A DNA stretch of 64,000 nt from Mycolicibacterium alvei (GTDB lineage Bacteria > Actinomycetota > Actinomycetes > Mycobacteriales > Mycobacteriaceae): contig NZ_AP022565.1 in NCBI RefSeq assembly GCF_010727325.1, forward strand, positions 1,736,001 through 1,800,000. Reading direction: 5' to 3'. This document shows, piece by piece, positions 34,328-42,996 of the stretch. Each line of letters begins with the position of its first letter. Position 1 is the stretch's first letter. The position numbers were made by a program, and so were the translations under genes. The notes under the pieces are model-generated. The model was not told where the DNA came from and made no database searches. It saw only the letters and a list, made by a program, of their open reading frames with translations.

Positions 34328-35818
34328 ATGCCCGGCCCTCTGAGCACGGACTTCGCTGACGTCCTGGCGGCCGGGCTTCAGGCGTACGGCGACCGGCCGT
34401 TCATCGAGTTCGCCCGAAAGTGGTATTCGGGCAACGAGATCACGCAGTTCATCGAGCAGATCTCGGCCGCGTCGGACGAGGCCGGCGTACTGCCCGGCGA
34501 ACCGGTCGGCATCGTCGTGCGGAACCGGGTGGCCCACGCCGCGACAATCCTCGGGTTCATCGCGACGCGACGCCCCGTGGTGATGATCTACTCGTACCAG
34601 TCCGCCGCCGCGATCGCCCGGGACGTCGGCAGCCTTGCGTTGCCGGCAGTTCTGGCCGATGTCGACGACTGGACGCCGGAACTCAACGCCGCCGTGCGTG
34701 CGGCCGGGTCGGCCGGTCTCTCCCTGTCCGGCGATCCGCTCCGGGTCGGCGTGACAGTGACGCGGCAACCGGGCAGCAGGCACGACCCGGCGCTGGAACA
34801 GTCCGGCCTGCACATTCTCACCAGTGGCACCACCGGACCGCCCAAGCGAATCCCGGTCGCCACCAACGTACTTGAGCACACCGTCCTGAGCACGACGATC
34901 GGTGCGGGCACCGAGGCTGTCGACCCCGACACGCCGCCCGCGTTGGTGTACTGGCCGTTCGGCAGCATCGGTGTCTGCCAACTACTGGCCGCGCCGTGCG
35001 CCGGCAAGCGCATGGTGCTGCTGGAGAAGTTCAGCGTCACCGAGTGGGTTCGTGCGATCAAGACCTACCGGATCACCCGGGCCGGGGTGCAACCCGCAAT
35101 CCTGCGAATGCTGCTGCAGGCCGACGTTCCACCCGAGGATCTGGCCTCGCTGGAGGGGTTGTCCGGGGGCTCCGGTCCGTTGGAGCCGGAATTGCGGGCA
35201 GAGTTCGAGGGGCGTTACGGGATTCCGTTGTTGTGGGCCTATGGGGCAACTGAATTCGCCGGATCGGTGTGCAGCTGGACCCCTGAGCTGTACCACCGGT
35301 ACGGCGCGGACAAACCTGACAGCGTCGGACGACCACTGCCCGGCGTGCGGGTCCGCATCGTCGACCCCGACACCGACACCGAAGTGCCCACCGGCACCAT
35401 CGGAATGCTCGAAGCCGCCGTCGCAGTCATCGGACCGGATTGGGTGCGCACCACCGATCTGGCTTCCGTCGACGACGACGGCTTCGTCACTCTGCACGGG
35501 CGCGGTGACGGTGCGATCAACCGGGGCGGCTTCAAGGTCCTCCCGGAAGCGGTACGGCGGGTGTTGATCTCGCATCCCAGCGTGCTCGACGCCTGTGTCG
35601 TGGGGGTTCCGGATTCCCGGCTCGGCGCGGTTCCGTTCGCCGCGGTCGAGCTACGCCGGGATGCCGTCACACCCACCGAGGCCGAACTGAAGGACCTGGT
35701 GCGCGAGGAACTGCCGAGCCATCACGTGCCGGTGGCCGTGGCGGTCGTCGATGCACTCCCCCGCAATCCCGCGCTCAAGGTGCGTCCGGGAGACGTCGCG
35801 GCGCTGTATCGCCCCTGA
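34328..35818 (+). CDS. AMP-dependent acyl-CoA ligase family protein
   Basis: 496 residues, ATG 34328 placed 2 nt after the SDR stop. The A3 motif is ILTSGTTGPPKRI near 161-173, A5 WAYGATEFAG, A7 TTDLASVD, and the C-terminal lysine sits in PRNPALKVRP, where the usual Gly before Lys is Leu. The closest relative in the window is the ligase at 19975. It completes the dehydrogenase-SDR-ligase operon. The preceding alcohol oxidation could provide the acid it activates. Confidence 0.85.
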   Translation: MPGPLSTDFADVLAAGLQAYGDRPFIEFARKWYSGNEITQFIEQISAASDEAGVLPGEPVGIVVRNRVAHAATILGFIATRRPVVMIYSYQSAAAIARDVGSLALPAVLADVDDWTPELNAAVRAAGSAGLSLSGDPLRVGVTVTRQPGSRHDPALEQSGLHILTSGTTGPPKRIPVATNVLEHTVLSTTIGAGTEAVDPDTPPALVYWPFGSIGVCQLLAAPCAGKRMVLLEKFSVTEWVRAIKTYRITRAGVQPAILRMLLQADVPPEDLASLEGLSGGSGPLEPELRAEFEGRYGIPLLWAYGATEFAGSVCSWTPELYHRYGADKPDSVGRPLPGVRVRIVDPDTDTEVPTGTIGMLEAAVAVIGPDWVRTTDLASVDDDGFVTLHGRGDGAINRGGFKVLPEAVRRVLISHPSVLDACVVGVPDSRLGAVPFAAVELRRDAVTPTEAELKDLVREELPSHHVPVAVAVVDALPRNPALKVRPGDVAALYRP

Positions 35819-35837
35819 CGTCTCCCGCGAGCAGACA

Positions 35838-36740
35838 TCAGCCCAACGTCCGGGCGAGGAACCTCACCTGATCCTCGACGGCCGTATCGAACCAGTCGTG
35901 GCCCGGCCACACATCGAAGTGGTCGCACGGGTAGTGATGGACCTGGGCCCTGGCCTGCACGGCCGTCTTCATCACCGAGTTGGCCGGCACGAACCGGTCG
36001 AAGTCGGCAACCTGAATCAGCACAGGACATTTCAGTGTCTTGGCAGCGGCCCCGGTCCGAATCTGCACCAGCTCCATGCCGATGGCCGAATCGACCTCGT
36101 TGCGCCACGTCGGCCCGGCGATCGCGCGGTAGCTGTCATATGCCCCGTCGAGGGCCAGTGCACCGGCCTCCCCTGGTTCGGCCGCCAACGGCATCAGTGT
36201 CGGCGCCCGGCCCGCCGCTACAGCTACGCGACTCTTCACGCCCGCCAGGGTCCAGCGCAACGCCGATGCGATGTCGCGGTGTGCCACGGCCGCCCGACTG
36301 GCGGCCAGCCCACTCGTCAACGGAGTCATGCCGATCACGGCGGCCACATCGGCGCACTGCGCGGCCACCCGCAGGACATGGCTACCGGAGAACGACGATC
36401 CCCACAGCACCACCCGCCGAGGGTCCACGCCCGGCAGTTGTTGGGCCGCCGCGATGGCCGCACCGTAATCCGCCATCTGACGCTCGACCGAAACACTCTG
36501 CCGCGGTGTTCCGTCCGAGGCCCCGAAGCCCCGATAGTCGAAGGCCACCGCGTCGAGGCCGGCCGCACTGAACCGCTCCGCGAAGGGTTGTAGACCGGAG
36601 TCCTTGGTGCCGCCGAAGCCGTGAGCCATCACCACCACGGGCCGGCCCGCCGGGCCGGTGAAGTCGTCGCCCGCGGCGGGGAAATACCATGCGCTGCAAC
36701 GGTCACCGGCCGAATGGAACGTGAGCTCGGTGTAGGTCAC
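35838..36740 (-). CDS. alpha/beta hydrolase
   Basis: 300 residues of the prolyl-oligopeptidase/DUF-type alpha/beta hydrolase group: MAHGFGGTKDSGLQPFAERF, the FDYRGFGASDG strand, nucleophile elbow WGSSFSGSH with Ser116, Asp in VADFDRFVP, and His in CDHFDVWPG. No signal peptide or membrane anchor. It overlaps the upstream flavin monooxygenase by 4 bp (ATGA). A Baeyer-Villiger-type ester or lactone made by that enzyme is a logical but unproven substrate. Confidence 0.85.
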   Translation of the reverse strand: MTYTELTFHSAGDRCSAWYFPAAGDDFTGPAGRPVVVMAHGFGGTKDSGLQPFAERFSAAGLDAVAFDYRGFGASDGTPRQSVSVERQMADYGAAIAAAQQLPGVDPRRVVLWGSSFSGSHVLRVAAQCADVAAVIGMTPLTSGLAASRAAVAHRDIASALRWTLAGVKSRVAVAAGRAPTLMPLAAEPGEAGALALDGAYDSYRAIAGPTWRNEVDSAIGMELVQIRTGAAAKTLKCPVLIQVADFDRFVPANSVMKTAVQARAQVHHYPCDHFDVWPGHDWFDTAVEDQVRFLARTLG

Positions 36741-38089
36741 GCCGGCACTCCCACGATCAGGCCGGCACCGTCGGCGGCACGCTCGGCCCCCGCAGGTAGC
36801 TCGCGCACGCGGAGGTCATGCTCGTAGATGAAGTAGTCCACCTGTTGGGTGTGCCGAGGCCGGTCGGTGCAGTGTCCGGCGTGTAGCTGTTGATCGGCAT
36901 CGATCACCCGCTCCATCTCTGCCACCGGCGGCAGACCGTACCGCCCCACCGCATAGGCCGCCAGCAACCGCGACTGGCTCTCCACGAACGGGAACAGTGT
37001 CGGAATCGCCTGGGCGAAACCCATGAACACCAGATCGTTCATTCCGGGTTTGAACATCCGCTTATAGAGTCGGATGTGGTTGCCGGGGGCATCGACGACA
37101 TCCCGGTCGAAGAACGGGAAGGTGATGTTGTAGCCCGTCGCGTACACGATCACGTCGAAGACGTCGCTTGTGCCGTCCTCGAAATGCACCGTGTCACCGT
37201 CCAACCGGGACACATTCGGCTTGGGAACGACATCACCGGACCCGAGCCGCAACGGCAGTTCTACCGATTGTGTCGGGTGCGCTTCGAAGAGCTTGTGATT
37301 CGGAGCCGGCAGTCCGTACATCGTCGGATCGGTGCCGAGCACGGGCGCAAGCATCTGCGCGAACTTGCGCTGCCACGACAACGGCAGATAGGGATTGGTG
37401 CGGAAGTATTTGTCACCTGGCTGTCCCGCAATGTATTTCGGCACGATCCAGGCGCTCGATCGGGTGGACAGCGTCACCTGGTTCTGCAGGGACTTGGATG
37501 ACAACTCGACGGTGATGTCGGCGGCGCTGTTCCCGATACCCACCACCAGAATCCGCTTGCCGGTCAGCTCCAGCGGTTCGGTGGGGTCGATGTAGTGGTG
37601 CGAGTGGATATGTTCACCGGTGAACGTCCCGGGAAAGTCCGGCAGCCGGGGATCCCAGTGATGGCCGTTGGCAACGACGAGCAGATCGAACTCGCGGCGG
37701 GCGCCGGCCTGATCCTCGATCTCCCAACCACCCCCGTCGACGCGGGCCGCGTGCACCACCCCGTTGTTGAACTCGATGTTCTCCAACAGCCCGAAGGCAT
37801 TCGCGTAGGCATCGAGATAGGCCTTGATGTCGGAGTGGTGCGGGAACGACGGGAATTGCTCGGGGATCGGAAAGTCCTTGAACGACAATCGATGCTTGCT
37901 GGTGTCGATGTGCAGTGAGCGGTACGCGCTGCTGTGCCCGTTCGGATTGCCGAAGGCCCAGTTTCCACCGATGCGGTCCGATCCCTCGAACGTGGTGTAG
38001 GGAACCCGGTAGTCCTTGAGCATCTTTCCGGCGGTGAGCCCGCTGATGCCCGCGCCGATGATCGCGGTCCGCGGCAGTGAACGCTGCAA
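36737..38089 (-). CDS. flavin-containing monooxygenase (FMO type)
   Basis: 450 residues: FAD motif IIGAGISGLTAG at 10-21, RIGGNWAFGN, the FMO signature FTGEHIHSHHY (FxGxxxHxxxY form) and the NADPH motif VVGIGNSAADI, followed by VYATGYNITFPFF. This is the classical FMO/BVMO-II layout that oxygenates soft heteroatoms or ketones. It is shorter than the Baeyer-Villiger enzyme at 12230 and not its close relative. The 148-bp upstream gap carries two palindromes. Confidence 0.88.
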   Translation of the reverse strand: MQRSLPRTAIIGAGISGLTAGKMLKDYRVPYTTFEGSDRIGGNWAFGNPNGHSSAYRSLHIDTSKHRLSFKDFPIPEQFPSFPHHSDIKAYLDAYANAFGLLENIEFNNGVVHAARVDGGGWEIEDQAGARREFDLLVVANGHHWDPRLPDFPGTFTGEHIHSHHYIDPTEPLELTGKRILVVGIGNSAADITVELSSKSLQNQVTLSTRSSAWIVPKYIAGQPGDKYFRTNPYLPLSWQRKFAQMLAPVLGTDPTMYGLPAPNHKLFEAHPTQSVELPLRLGSGDVVPKPNVSRLDGDTVHFEDGTSDVFDVIVYATGYNITFPFFDRDVVDAPGNHIRLYKRMFKPGMNDLVFMGFAQAIPTLFPFVESQSRLLAAYAVGRYGLPPVAEMERVIDADQQLHAGHCTDRPRHTQQVDYFIYEHDLRVRELPAGAERAADGAGLIVGVPA

Positions 38090-38135
38090 AACAGTGCTCC
38101 TTCTACATTGTGATGCAGAACACTAACAGCGGACT

Positions 38136-38171
38136 TTGACGGACGTCAACGAATTCTGACAAGTGTCAGAA
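38136..38171. promoter_or_regulatory. two adjacent palindromes upstream of flavin monooxygenase gene
   Basis: TTGAC-ggac-GTCAA (38136-38149) and TTCTGACA-ag-TGTCAGAA (38154-38171, 8-bp perfect arms) lie 47-82 nt upstream of the ATG at 38089 in the gap before the MaoC gene. The second is long enough for a dedicated repressor; no regulator gene is adjacent. It has no T-run, so a terminator is less likely. Confidence 0.5.
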
Positions 38172-38237
38172 ACGCCGCGAGCAGTCCCCCGGACGGGAGA
38201 CTGCTCGTCGGAAAGGTACCGGGAACCCGGCCGCAGA

Positions 38238-38696
38238 TCAGCCGATGAAACGGACGATCGACTCGGCGACCGCAGCGGGCTTGTCCGAACCCTCGATCTC
38301 GACCGTCACCGTCATGGTGGCCTGGACCGCGCCGTCGAGTTGCGCGACGTCGGCGATCGCCGCCCGCGCCCGCACATTGGCCCCGACCCGCACCGGCGTG
38401 ATGAACCGAACCTTGTTGTAGCCGTAGTTGACCGCCAACTTGACGTTGTCGACGCGATACAGCTGGTGGGTGAAATGTGGCAACAGCGACAGGGTCAGCA
38501 GACCGTGCGCGATGGTCCCACCGAACGGCCCATCGGCCGCCCGCTCGGGATCGACGTGAATCCACTGATGGTCATCGGTGGCATCGGCGAACAGGTTCAC
38601 CCGATCCTGGGTGATCTCCATCCACTCGGTCGGGCCCAACTCGCTACCCGCCGCCGCCACGAACTCATCAAGACCATTGAAGACCTTCACGCTCAA
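38238..38696 (-). CDS. MaoC family (R)-enoyl-CoA hydratase-like protein
   Basis: 152 residues, single hot-dog domain of the NodN/MaoC type. The catalytic-loop signature reads FADATDDHQWIHVDPERA, with the Asp and His of R-specific hydratases, followed by GTIAHGLLTLSLLPHF. Predicted reaction: hydration of a 2-enoyl-CoA to the 3R-hydroxyacyl-CoA, or dehydration. It is 17 bp downstream of the purU-like gene and is probably the second gene of that transcript. Confidence 0.87.
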   Translation of the reverse strand: MSVKVFNGLDEFVAAAGSELGPTEWMEITQDRVNLFADATDDHQWIHVDPERAADGPFGGTIAHGLLTLSLLPHFTHQLYRVDNVKLAVNYGYNKVRFITPVRVGANVRARAAIADVAQLDGAVQATMTVTVEIEGSDKPAAVAESIVRFIG

Positions 38697-38713
38697 CTCC
38701 TCCCGAACCGTGG

Positions 38714-39604
38714 TCAGAAGACTACGGTCTGATTCCCGAACCGGATTACGCGGTCCTCACAGTGCCACAGGACCGCCCGAGACAACACCAGCCGTTCGAC
38801 ATCGGCACCCAGACGCCGTAGATCACCGACCGAGTGCCGGTGGTCCACCCGGACCACGTCCTGCTCGATGATCGGGCCCTCGTCGAGATCGCCGGTCACG
38901 TAATGCGCTGTCGCACCGACCAACTTGACCCCGCGTTCCTTGGCCCTGCGATACGGCGCCGCACCGATGAACGCCGGCAGGAACGAATGGTGGATGTTGA
39001 TCAGCGGACAGCCCACGCCGTCGAGGAACTCCGGGGTCAGAATCTGCATGTACCGGGCCAGCACCACCAGATCGACGTTGCCGCGCAACAACTCCAGTAA
39101 TCGTTGCTCGGCTTCGGCCCGGTTGTCCGGCGTCGCGGGAACGTAGAGGAACGGCACACCGAACGCGCGCACCTGATCGGCGAGATCGGGATGGTTCGAG
39201 ATGACCATGACGACGGACATGTCGAGCTCACCGCGCCGGTTGCGCCACAACAGATCGAGTAGACAGTGGTCCTCGCGGGAGGCCATCAGCGCCACGCGCT
39301 TGGGTTTGGAGGCCTCCGTGAGACGGAAGTCCATCTCGAACGGATCGGCCACCTGCTGCCGGAAATCGCGCTCGAGTTCGTCGCGCACCGCAGCCAGGCC
39401 CGGCAGGTGGAAGATCGTGCGCTGAATAAAGGTGCCGCCGGTCTGCTCGGTGGAGTGCTGATCCAACGACACGATGTTGGCACCGGCGCCGGTGAGGAAG
39501 CCGCTGATGGCCGCAACCAGACCCGGGCGGTCTCCGCAACGCAACAAGAGCCTGCCGACATCCCGGGCCGGCAAGGCAGTTGTTTTCGGGTACTCCTCGG
39601 TCAT
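38714..39604 (-). CDS. purU: formyltetrahydrofolate deformylase
   Basis: 296 residues from ATG 39604; a GTG at 39610 is possible. The N-terminal ACT domain covers about 15-90 (LLRCGDRPGLVAAISGFL). The formyltransferase domain carries the active-site Asn-His pair in LINIHHSFLPAFIGAAPY and the Asp in DLDEGPIIEQD. PurU hydrolyses 10-formyl-THF to formate and THF and balances one-carbon pools. Length is within the usual 280-300. No formate-dependent purine gene is adjacent, so its place here is likely incidental or linked to formate/formaldehyde from catabolism. Confidence 0.9.
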   Translation of the reverse strand: MTEEYPKTTALPARDVGRLLLRCGDRPGLVAAISGFLTGAGANIVSLDQHSTEQTGGTFIQRTIFHLPGLAAVRDELERDFRQQVADPFEMDFRLTEASKPKRVALMASREDHCLLDLLWRNRRGELDMSVVMVISNHPDLADQVRAFGVPFLYVPATPDNRAEAEQRLLELLRGNVDLVVLARYMQILTPEFLDGVGCPLINIHHSFLPAFIGAAPYRRAKERGVKLVGATAHYVTGDLDEGPIIEQDVVRVDHRHSVGDLRRLGADVERLVLSRAVLWHCEDRVIRFGNQTVVF

Positions 39605-40061
39605 CGACACCAGAATCTCATCCCGCCTCCATCCACCGGCACACGGCCCGCCATTGCGCAGGCGATCCGAAAGACCCAACGCCCCGCCGAGGCGATCGGC
39701 ATTCACCGCCGATGCGCAATCCCAACCGGGCCGACCGAGAACCTTCGCAGCAAAATTCCGCGGCGCCGCCGGACCGCCACCCATTCGACATCAACATCAA
39801 ATCATAATTTTTGCCATGCGCTCGAACCACACGCTTATTCGGCGTAAATAGCGATTTTCGAATTTGCCATAATTGCACGGATCGGTGCGAAAATCAGTGA
39901 CCGCCATGCAAAGTGCATCCCGTGTCCAGACAAGATTTCCCGGCTTGCTGGAATTCACTATGGGGCAGCGCAATACTCGTCACGTATTCGCTACGCCGTG
40001 CCCCTCACCGAAATCAGCCGTCCAGTCGGAAGGCACGGCTGACCGACGAAATGGATTCCAG
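39605..40061. other. 457-bp intergenic region, AT-rich by local standards
   Basis: No supported gene. The span between the purU-like start and the acyltransferase-like ATG holds the most AT-rich sequence near it (39800-39885), with two related words ATTTTTGCCAT and AATTTGCCATAATT. A GCAC-ggatcg-GTGC inverted repeat lies near 39875-39890 and ATGCA-aag-TGCAT at 39906-39918. It probably holds promoters for both flanking transcripts and may give a structured leader for the operon starting at 40062. I found no match by eye to a c-di-GMP riboswitch core. Confidence 0.4.
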
Positions 40062-40817
40062 ATGACCGCTCCCCAACTCAATGCCGTCGCCCGCCAGAAC
40101 GTGACGTTGGAAAAATCCCCGAATTGGTGGGACCCCGACAGTGAGTGCACGATCATCGTGACCCGGCCGTCCGCCGAGCGCGAACTGTGGAACGAATACG
40201 TCCGCGGAGCCGAGACGAACTACCGCAAGCACGGCGTGGAAAAGGCATTGGACCCGAAAGCGCTACAGACAGGCGCAGATACGGCGCTGTTCTGTGTCGG
40301 AATCAACGACGCCGGCCGGGTTGTCGGCGGCCTGCGTGCCAAGGGGCCACACCGAAGCGTCGAAGAAAGCCACGCGATCGTCGAATGGAGCGGGCAGCCC
40401 GCACTCGACTCGGTGCGAAAAATGATCGAAGACCGCGTGCCATTCGGAGTGGTGGAGATGAAGACGGCCTGGGTATGCGACGACCCCGAACAGAGTCGCG
40501 CACTCACCGATACGCTGGCACGTACGCCGCTGCATGCCATGACGCTGTTGGACATTCAGTTCGTCATGGCCACCGCGGCGGCCTATGTACTGAAACGCTG
40601 GTTGTCTTCGGGCGGTGTGCTTGCCGCCAAGATCCCGGCGACACCCTATCCGGACCAGCGGTACCAGACAAAGATGATGTGGTGGGACCGAAGAACTTTC
40701 GCCAGCCACGCCGATCCGGGCCAGCTGTCGCGCTACTTCGCCGAGGCCCGGCGAATTGGCACCAACCCCCCAAGCGCCGATTTCGACGCCCTCACCTCCA
40801 CCCTGGCAGGACGATGA
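40062..40817 (+). CDS. protein of unknown function, GNAT/autoinducer-synthase-like
   Basis: 251 residues from ATG 40062, preferred over longer in-frame starts that run into the AT-rich leader. I do not firmly recognise it. The layout WNEYVRGAETNYRKHGV, then GRVVGGLRAKGPH near 86-98, the acidic HAIVEWSGQP, FGVVEMKTAWVCDD and HAMTLLDIQFVMATAAAYVL resembles LuxI-like or N-acyl amino acid synthases (GNAT fold: central G-G-x-R, then a Glu-rich strand and the helix before the acyl-carrier groove). No signal peptide. The stop overlaps the MoeY-like start, so it belongs to that operon. An acyltransferase role is inference. Confidence 0.6.
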   Translation: MTAPQLNAVARQNVTLEKSPNWWDPDSECTIIVTRPSAERELWNEYVRGAETNYRKHGVEKALDPKALQTGADTALFCVGINDAGRVVGGLRAKGPHRSVEESHAIVEWSGQPALDSVRKMIEDRVPFGVVEMKTAWVCDDPEQSRALTDTLARTPLHAMTLLDIQFVMATAAAYVLKRWLSSGGVLAAKIPATPYPDQRYQTKMMWWDRRTFASHADPGQLSRYFAEARRIGTNPPSADFDALTSTLAGR

Positions 40818-42964
40818 TCCCCGACGTGAGCGATCACAACGACCCCGACCAATACCGAGCGATATTCGTCGACCACGATGACCATTCGGGTGGCACCCTC
40901 GACCAGCTGCGCCGGGATCCGCGTATCACCGTCATCGACGAATGCCGCCAACAGCAGGCTGCGCTGCGCACGCTGGTGCCTGCGGTCGACACCGAGATGC
41001 TCGACGAGCCGACCCGGTGGGCGTACTACCCGTGGCGCCGGTGCCTGGTCCATATTCTGGGGCCGGCCGCGTTCACCCGGCTACGGCTGGATCGCAACCG
41101 CAATCTGATCAGTGCCGACGAGCAGCGCCGCCTTTCCACCCGGAAGATCGGCGTCATCGGCCTCAGCGTCGGCCATGCCATCGCCTACAACCTCGCCACC
41201 GAGGGACTGTGCGGCGAGATTCGACTCACCGACTTCGACGAGCTGGAGTTGGCGAACCTCAACCGGGTCCCGGGCACCGTGTTCGACCTGGGTGTGAACA
41301 AGGCCGTGGTGGCCGCCCGCCGGATCGCCGAGATCGACCCGTATATGAAGGTCCGTATCGATCGCAACGGCGCAGTGGCCGAGTCCATCGATCAGTTCCT
41401 GCGTGGCCTCGACGTCGTTGTCGAAGAATGCGACTCGCTGGACGCGAAAGTCCTTGTCCGCGAGGTCGCCCGAGCCCGGCGGCTGCCGGTGCTGATGACC
41501 ACCGGCGACCGTGGGCTGCTCGACGTCGAGCGGTTCGACCTGGAACCCGCGCGGCCGATCCTGCACGGTCTGCTCGGCGACATCGCCGCCCGCGACCTGA
41601 CCGGACTCAGCAGCAAGGACAAGGTGCCCCATGTCCTGCGGATCCTCGACGCGGCCCAACTCTCTCCCCGGATGGCGGCATCGCTGGTGGAGGTCGGCAA
41701 GACACTGAGCACCTGGCCCCAGCTCGCCGCCGAGGTCGTACTCGGGGCCACCGTCGTCGCCAATGCCGTGCGGCGCATCGGTCTCGGTGAGCCGATGCCG
41801 TCCGGGCGCGTGCGCATCGACGTCGCCGAAGCGCTCGACCGCATCGACGATCCACTGCGCAACGGATCCGCACTTCCACCCGTCGACGTCCCCATCGAAG
41901 TCCACACCGAACCGACCCGGCTGGCAGACATCCTCACCAACGCAGCGATACGCGCCCCGTCGGGCGGCAATGTCCAACCGTGGCTCATCGAGGCCAGCGA
42001 CGACCGGATCAATCTGCGCCTGGCGACGACGTGCACGACCACCATGGACGTCGGCTACCGCGGCAGCGCGGTGGCGCTGGGAGCGGCCGCATTCAATGTC
42101 CGGATCGCCGCGGCCGCTCACAACCTGACCGGGCACGTGCAGTGGTCCCGCGGCGACGAAGGCACGCCGCTGTGCGGAACCGTGGATTTCGTGCCCGGTA
42201 GCGCACCGCAGTTGGCCGAACTCTACGAACCGATGCTGGCCCGGGAGACCAATCGACTCCGGGGCACCTCGGCACCCATCGGCGCCGCCGTGATCGACGA
42301 CCTGCGGGATGCCGCCCGAAACGAGGGTGCCGAACTGAGGATCCTCGACGGGCGGGCCGAGATCGAAACCGCCGCACGCCTACTCGCCGAAGCAGACCGA
42401 ATCCGCTACCTCACCCCGACCCTGCACCGCGAGATGATGTCGGAGCTGCGCTGGCCCGGCGATCCGGACGCCGATACCGGTCTCGACGTGACCACACTCG
42501 GGTTGGATCCGGCCGACATGGTGATGCTCGATATTCTGCGTCGGCCCGACGTGATGGCGAAGCTGTCGGAGTGGAACGCCGGCGCGGCTCTCGGCGACGA
42601 CACCCATGAACGGGTCACCTCGAGCTCGGCGCTGGCCGTCGTCTCGGTTCGGGGCCGCCGGCTGACCGACTACGCGCTGGCCGGATCGGCGGTCGAGGCC
42701 GTCTGGGTCCGCGCCCAACGCCACGGGCTGGCGGTTCAACCGGTGTCGCCGGTGTTCCTCTACGCCCATGACGATGACGACCGCCAACTGCTCTCGCCCG
42801 ACCACGCCGACGCACTGGGCGACCTGCAGTACGCTTTTCGCAGGTTGACCGGCACCGAGCGCGACGAATCACTGGCGCTGGTGCTCAGGTTGTCCTACGC
42901 GCCGCGTCCGACCGTGCGCAGCAGACGTCGAGCCCGATCGGGTTCGGCACCGCAGTACGGCTGA
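40814..42964 (+). CDS. moeY: E1-like (ThiF) and nitroreductase fusion, Rv1355c/MoeY type
   Basis: 716 residues, the same size as M. tuberculosis Rv1355c (recalled as 715). The N-terminal 100 residues are unassigned. The ThiF-like adenylating domain spans about 105-330: RKIGVIGLSVGHAIAYNLA, LTDFDELELANLNRV (the Asp-x-x-Asn-x-x-Arg set) and EECDSLDAK. It lacks an obvious catalytic Cys after MTTGDRG and any CxxC zinc pair. A nitroreductase-like FMN domain follows from about 365 with IRAPSGGNVQPW. Despite the name there is no sign of molybdopterin synthesis nearby. ATP-dependent activation followed by a flavin redox step on a peptide or small molecule is the reading I favour. Confidence 0.8.
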   Translation: MIPDVSDHNDPDQYRAIFVDHDDHSGGTLDQLRRDPRITVIDECRQQQAALRTLVPAVDTEMLDEPTRWAYYPWRRCLVHILGPAAFTRLRLDRNRNLISADEQRRLSTRKIGVIGLSVGHAIAYNLATEGLCGEIRLTDFDELELANLNRVPGTVFDLGVNKAVVAARRIAEIDPYMKVRIDRNGAVAESIDQFLRGLDVVVEECDSLDAKVLVREVARARRLPVLMTTGDRGLLDVERFDLEPARPILHGLLGDIAARDLTGLSSKDKVPHVLRILDAAQLSPRMAASLVEVGKTLSTWPQLAAEVVLGATVVANAVRRIGLGEPMPSGRVRIDVAEALDRIDDPLRNGSALPPVDVPIEVHTEPTRLADILTNAAIRAPSGGNVQPWLIEASDDRINLRLATTCTTTMDVGYRGSAVALGAAAFNVRIAAAAHNLTGHVQWSRGDEGTPLCGTVDFVPGSAPQLAELYEPMLARETNRLRGTSAPIGAAVIDDLRDAARNEGAELRILDGRAEIETAARLLAEADRIRYLTPTLHREMMSELRWPGDPDADTGLDVTTLGLDPADMVMLDILRRPDVMAKLSEWNAGAALGDDTHERVTSSSALAVVSVRGRRLTDYALAGSAVEAVWVRAQRHGLAVQPVSPVFLYAHDDDDRQLLSPDHADALGDLQYAFRRLTGTERDESLALVLRLSYAPRPTVRSRRRARSGSAPQYG

Positions 42965-42996
42965 GTCACGTGCTGAGGTATAGGCGGAGGTATCTG

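Noticed and set aside
39800..40061. A c-di-GMP riboswitch upstream of the operon containing dcpA
   Set aside because: The AT-rich leader has two short inverted repeats but not the GEMM-type core sequence or tetraloop receptor; support is insufficient.
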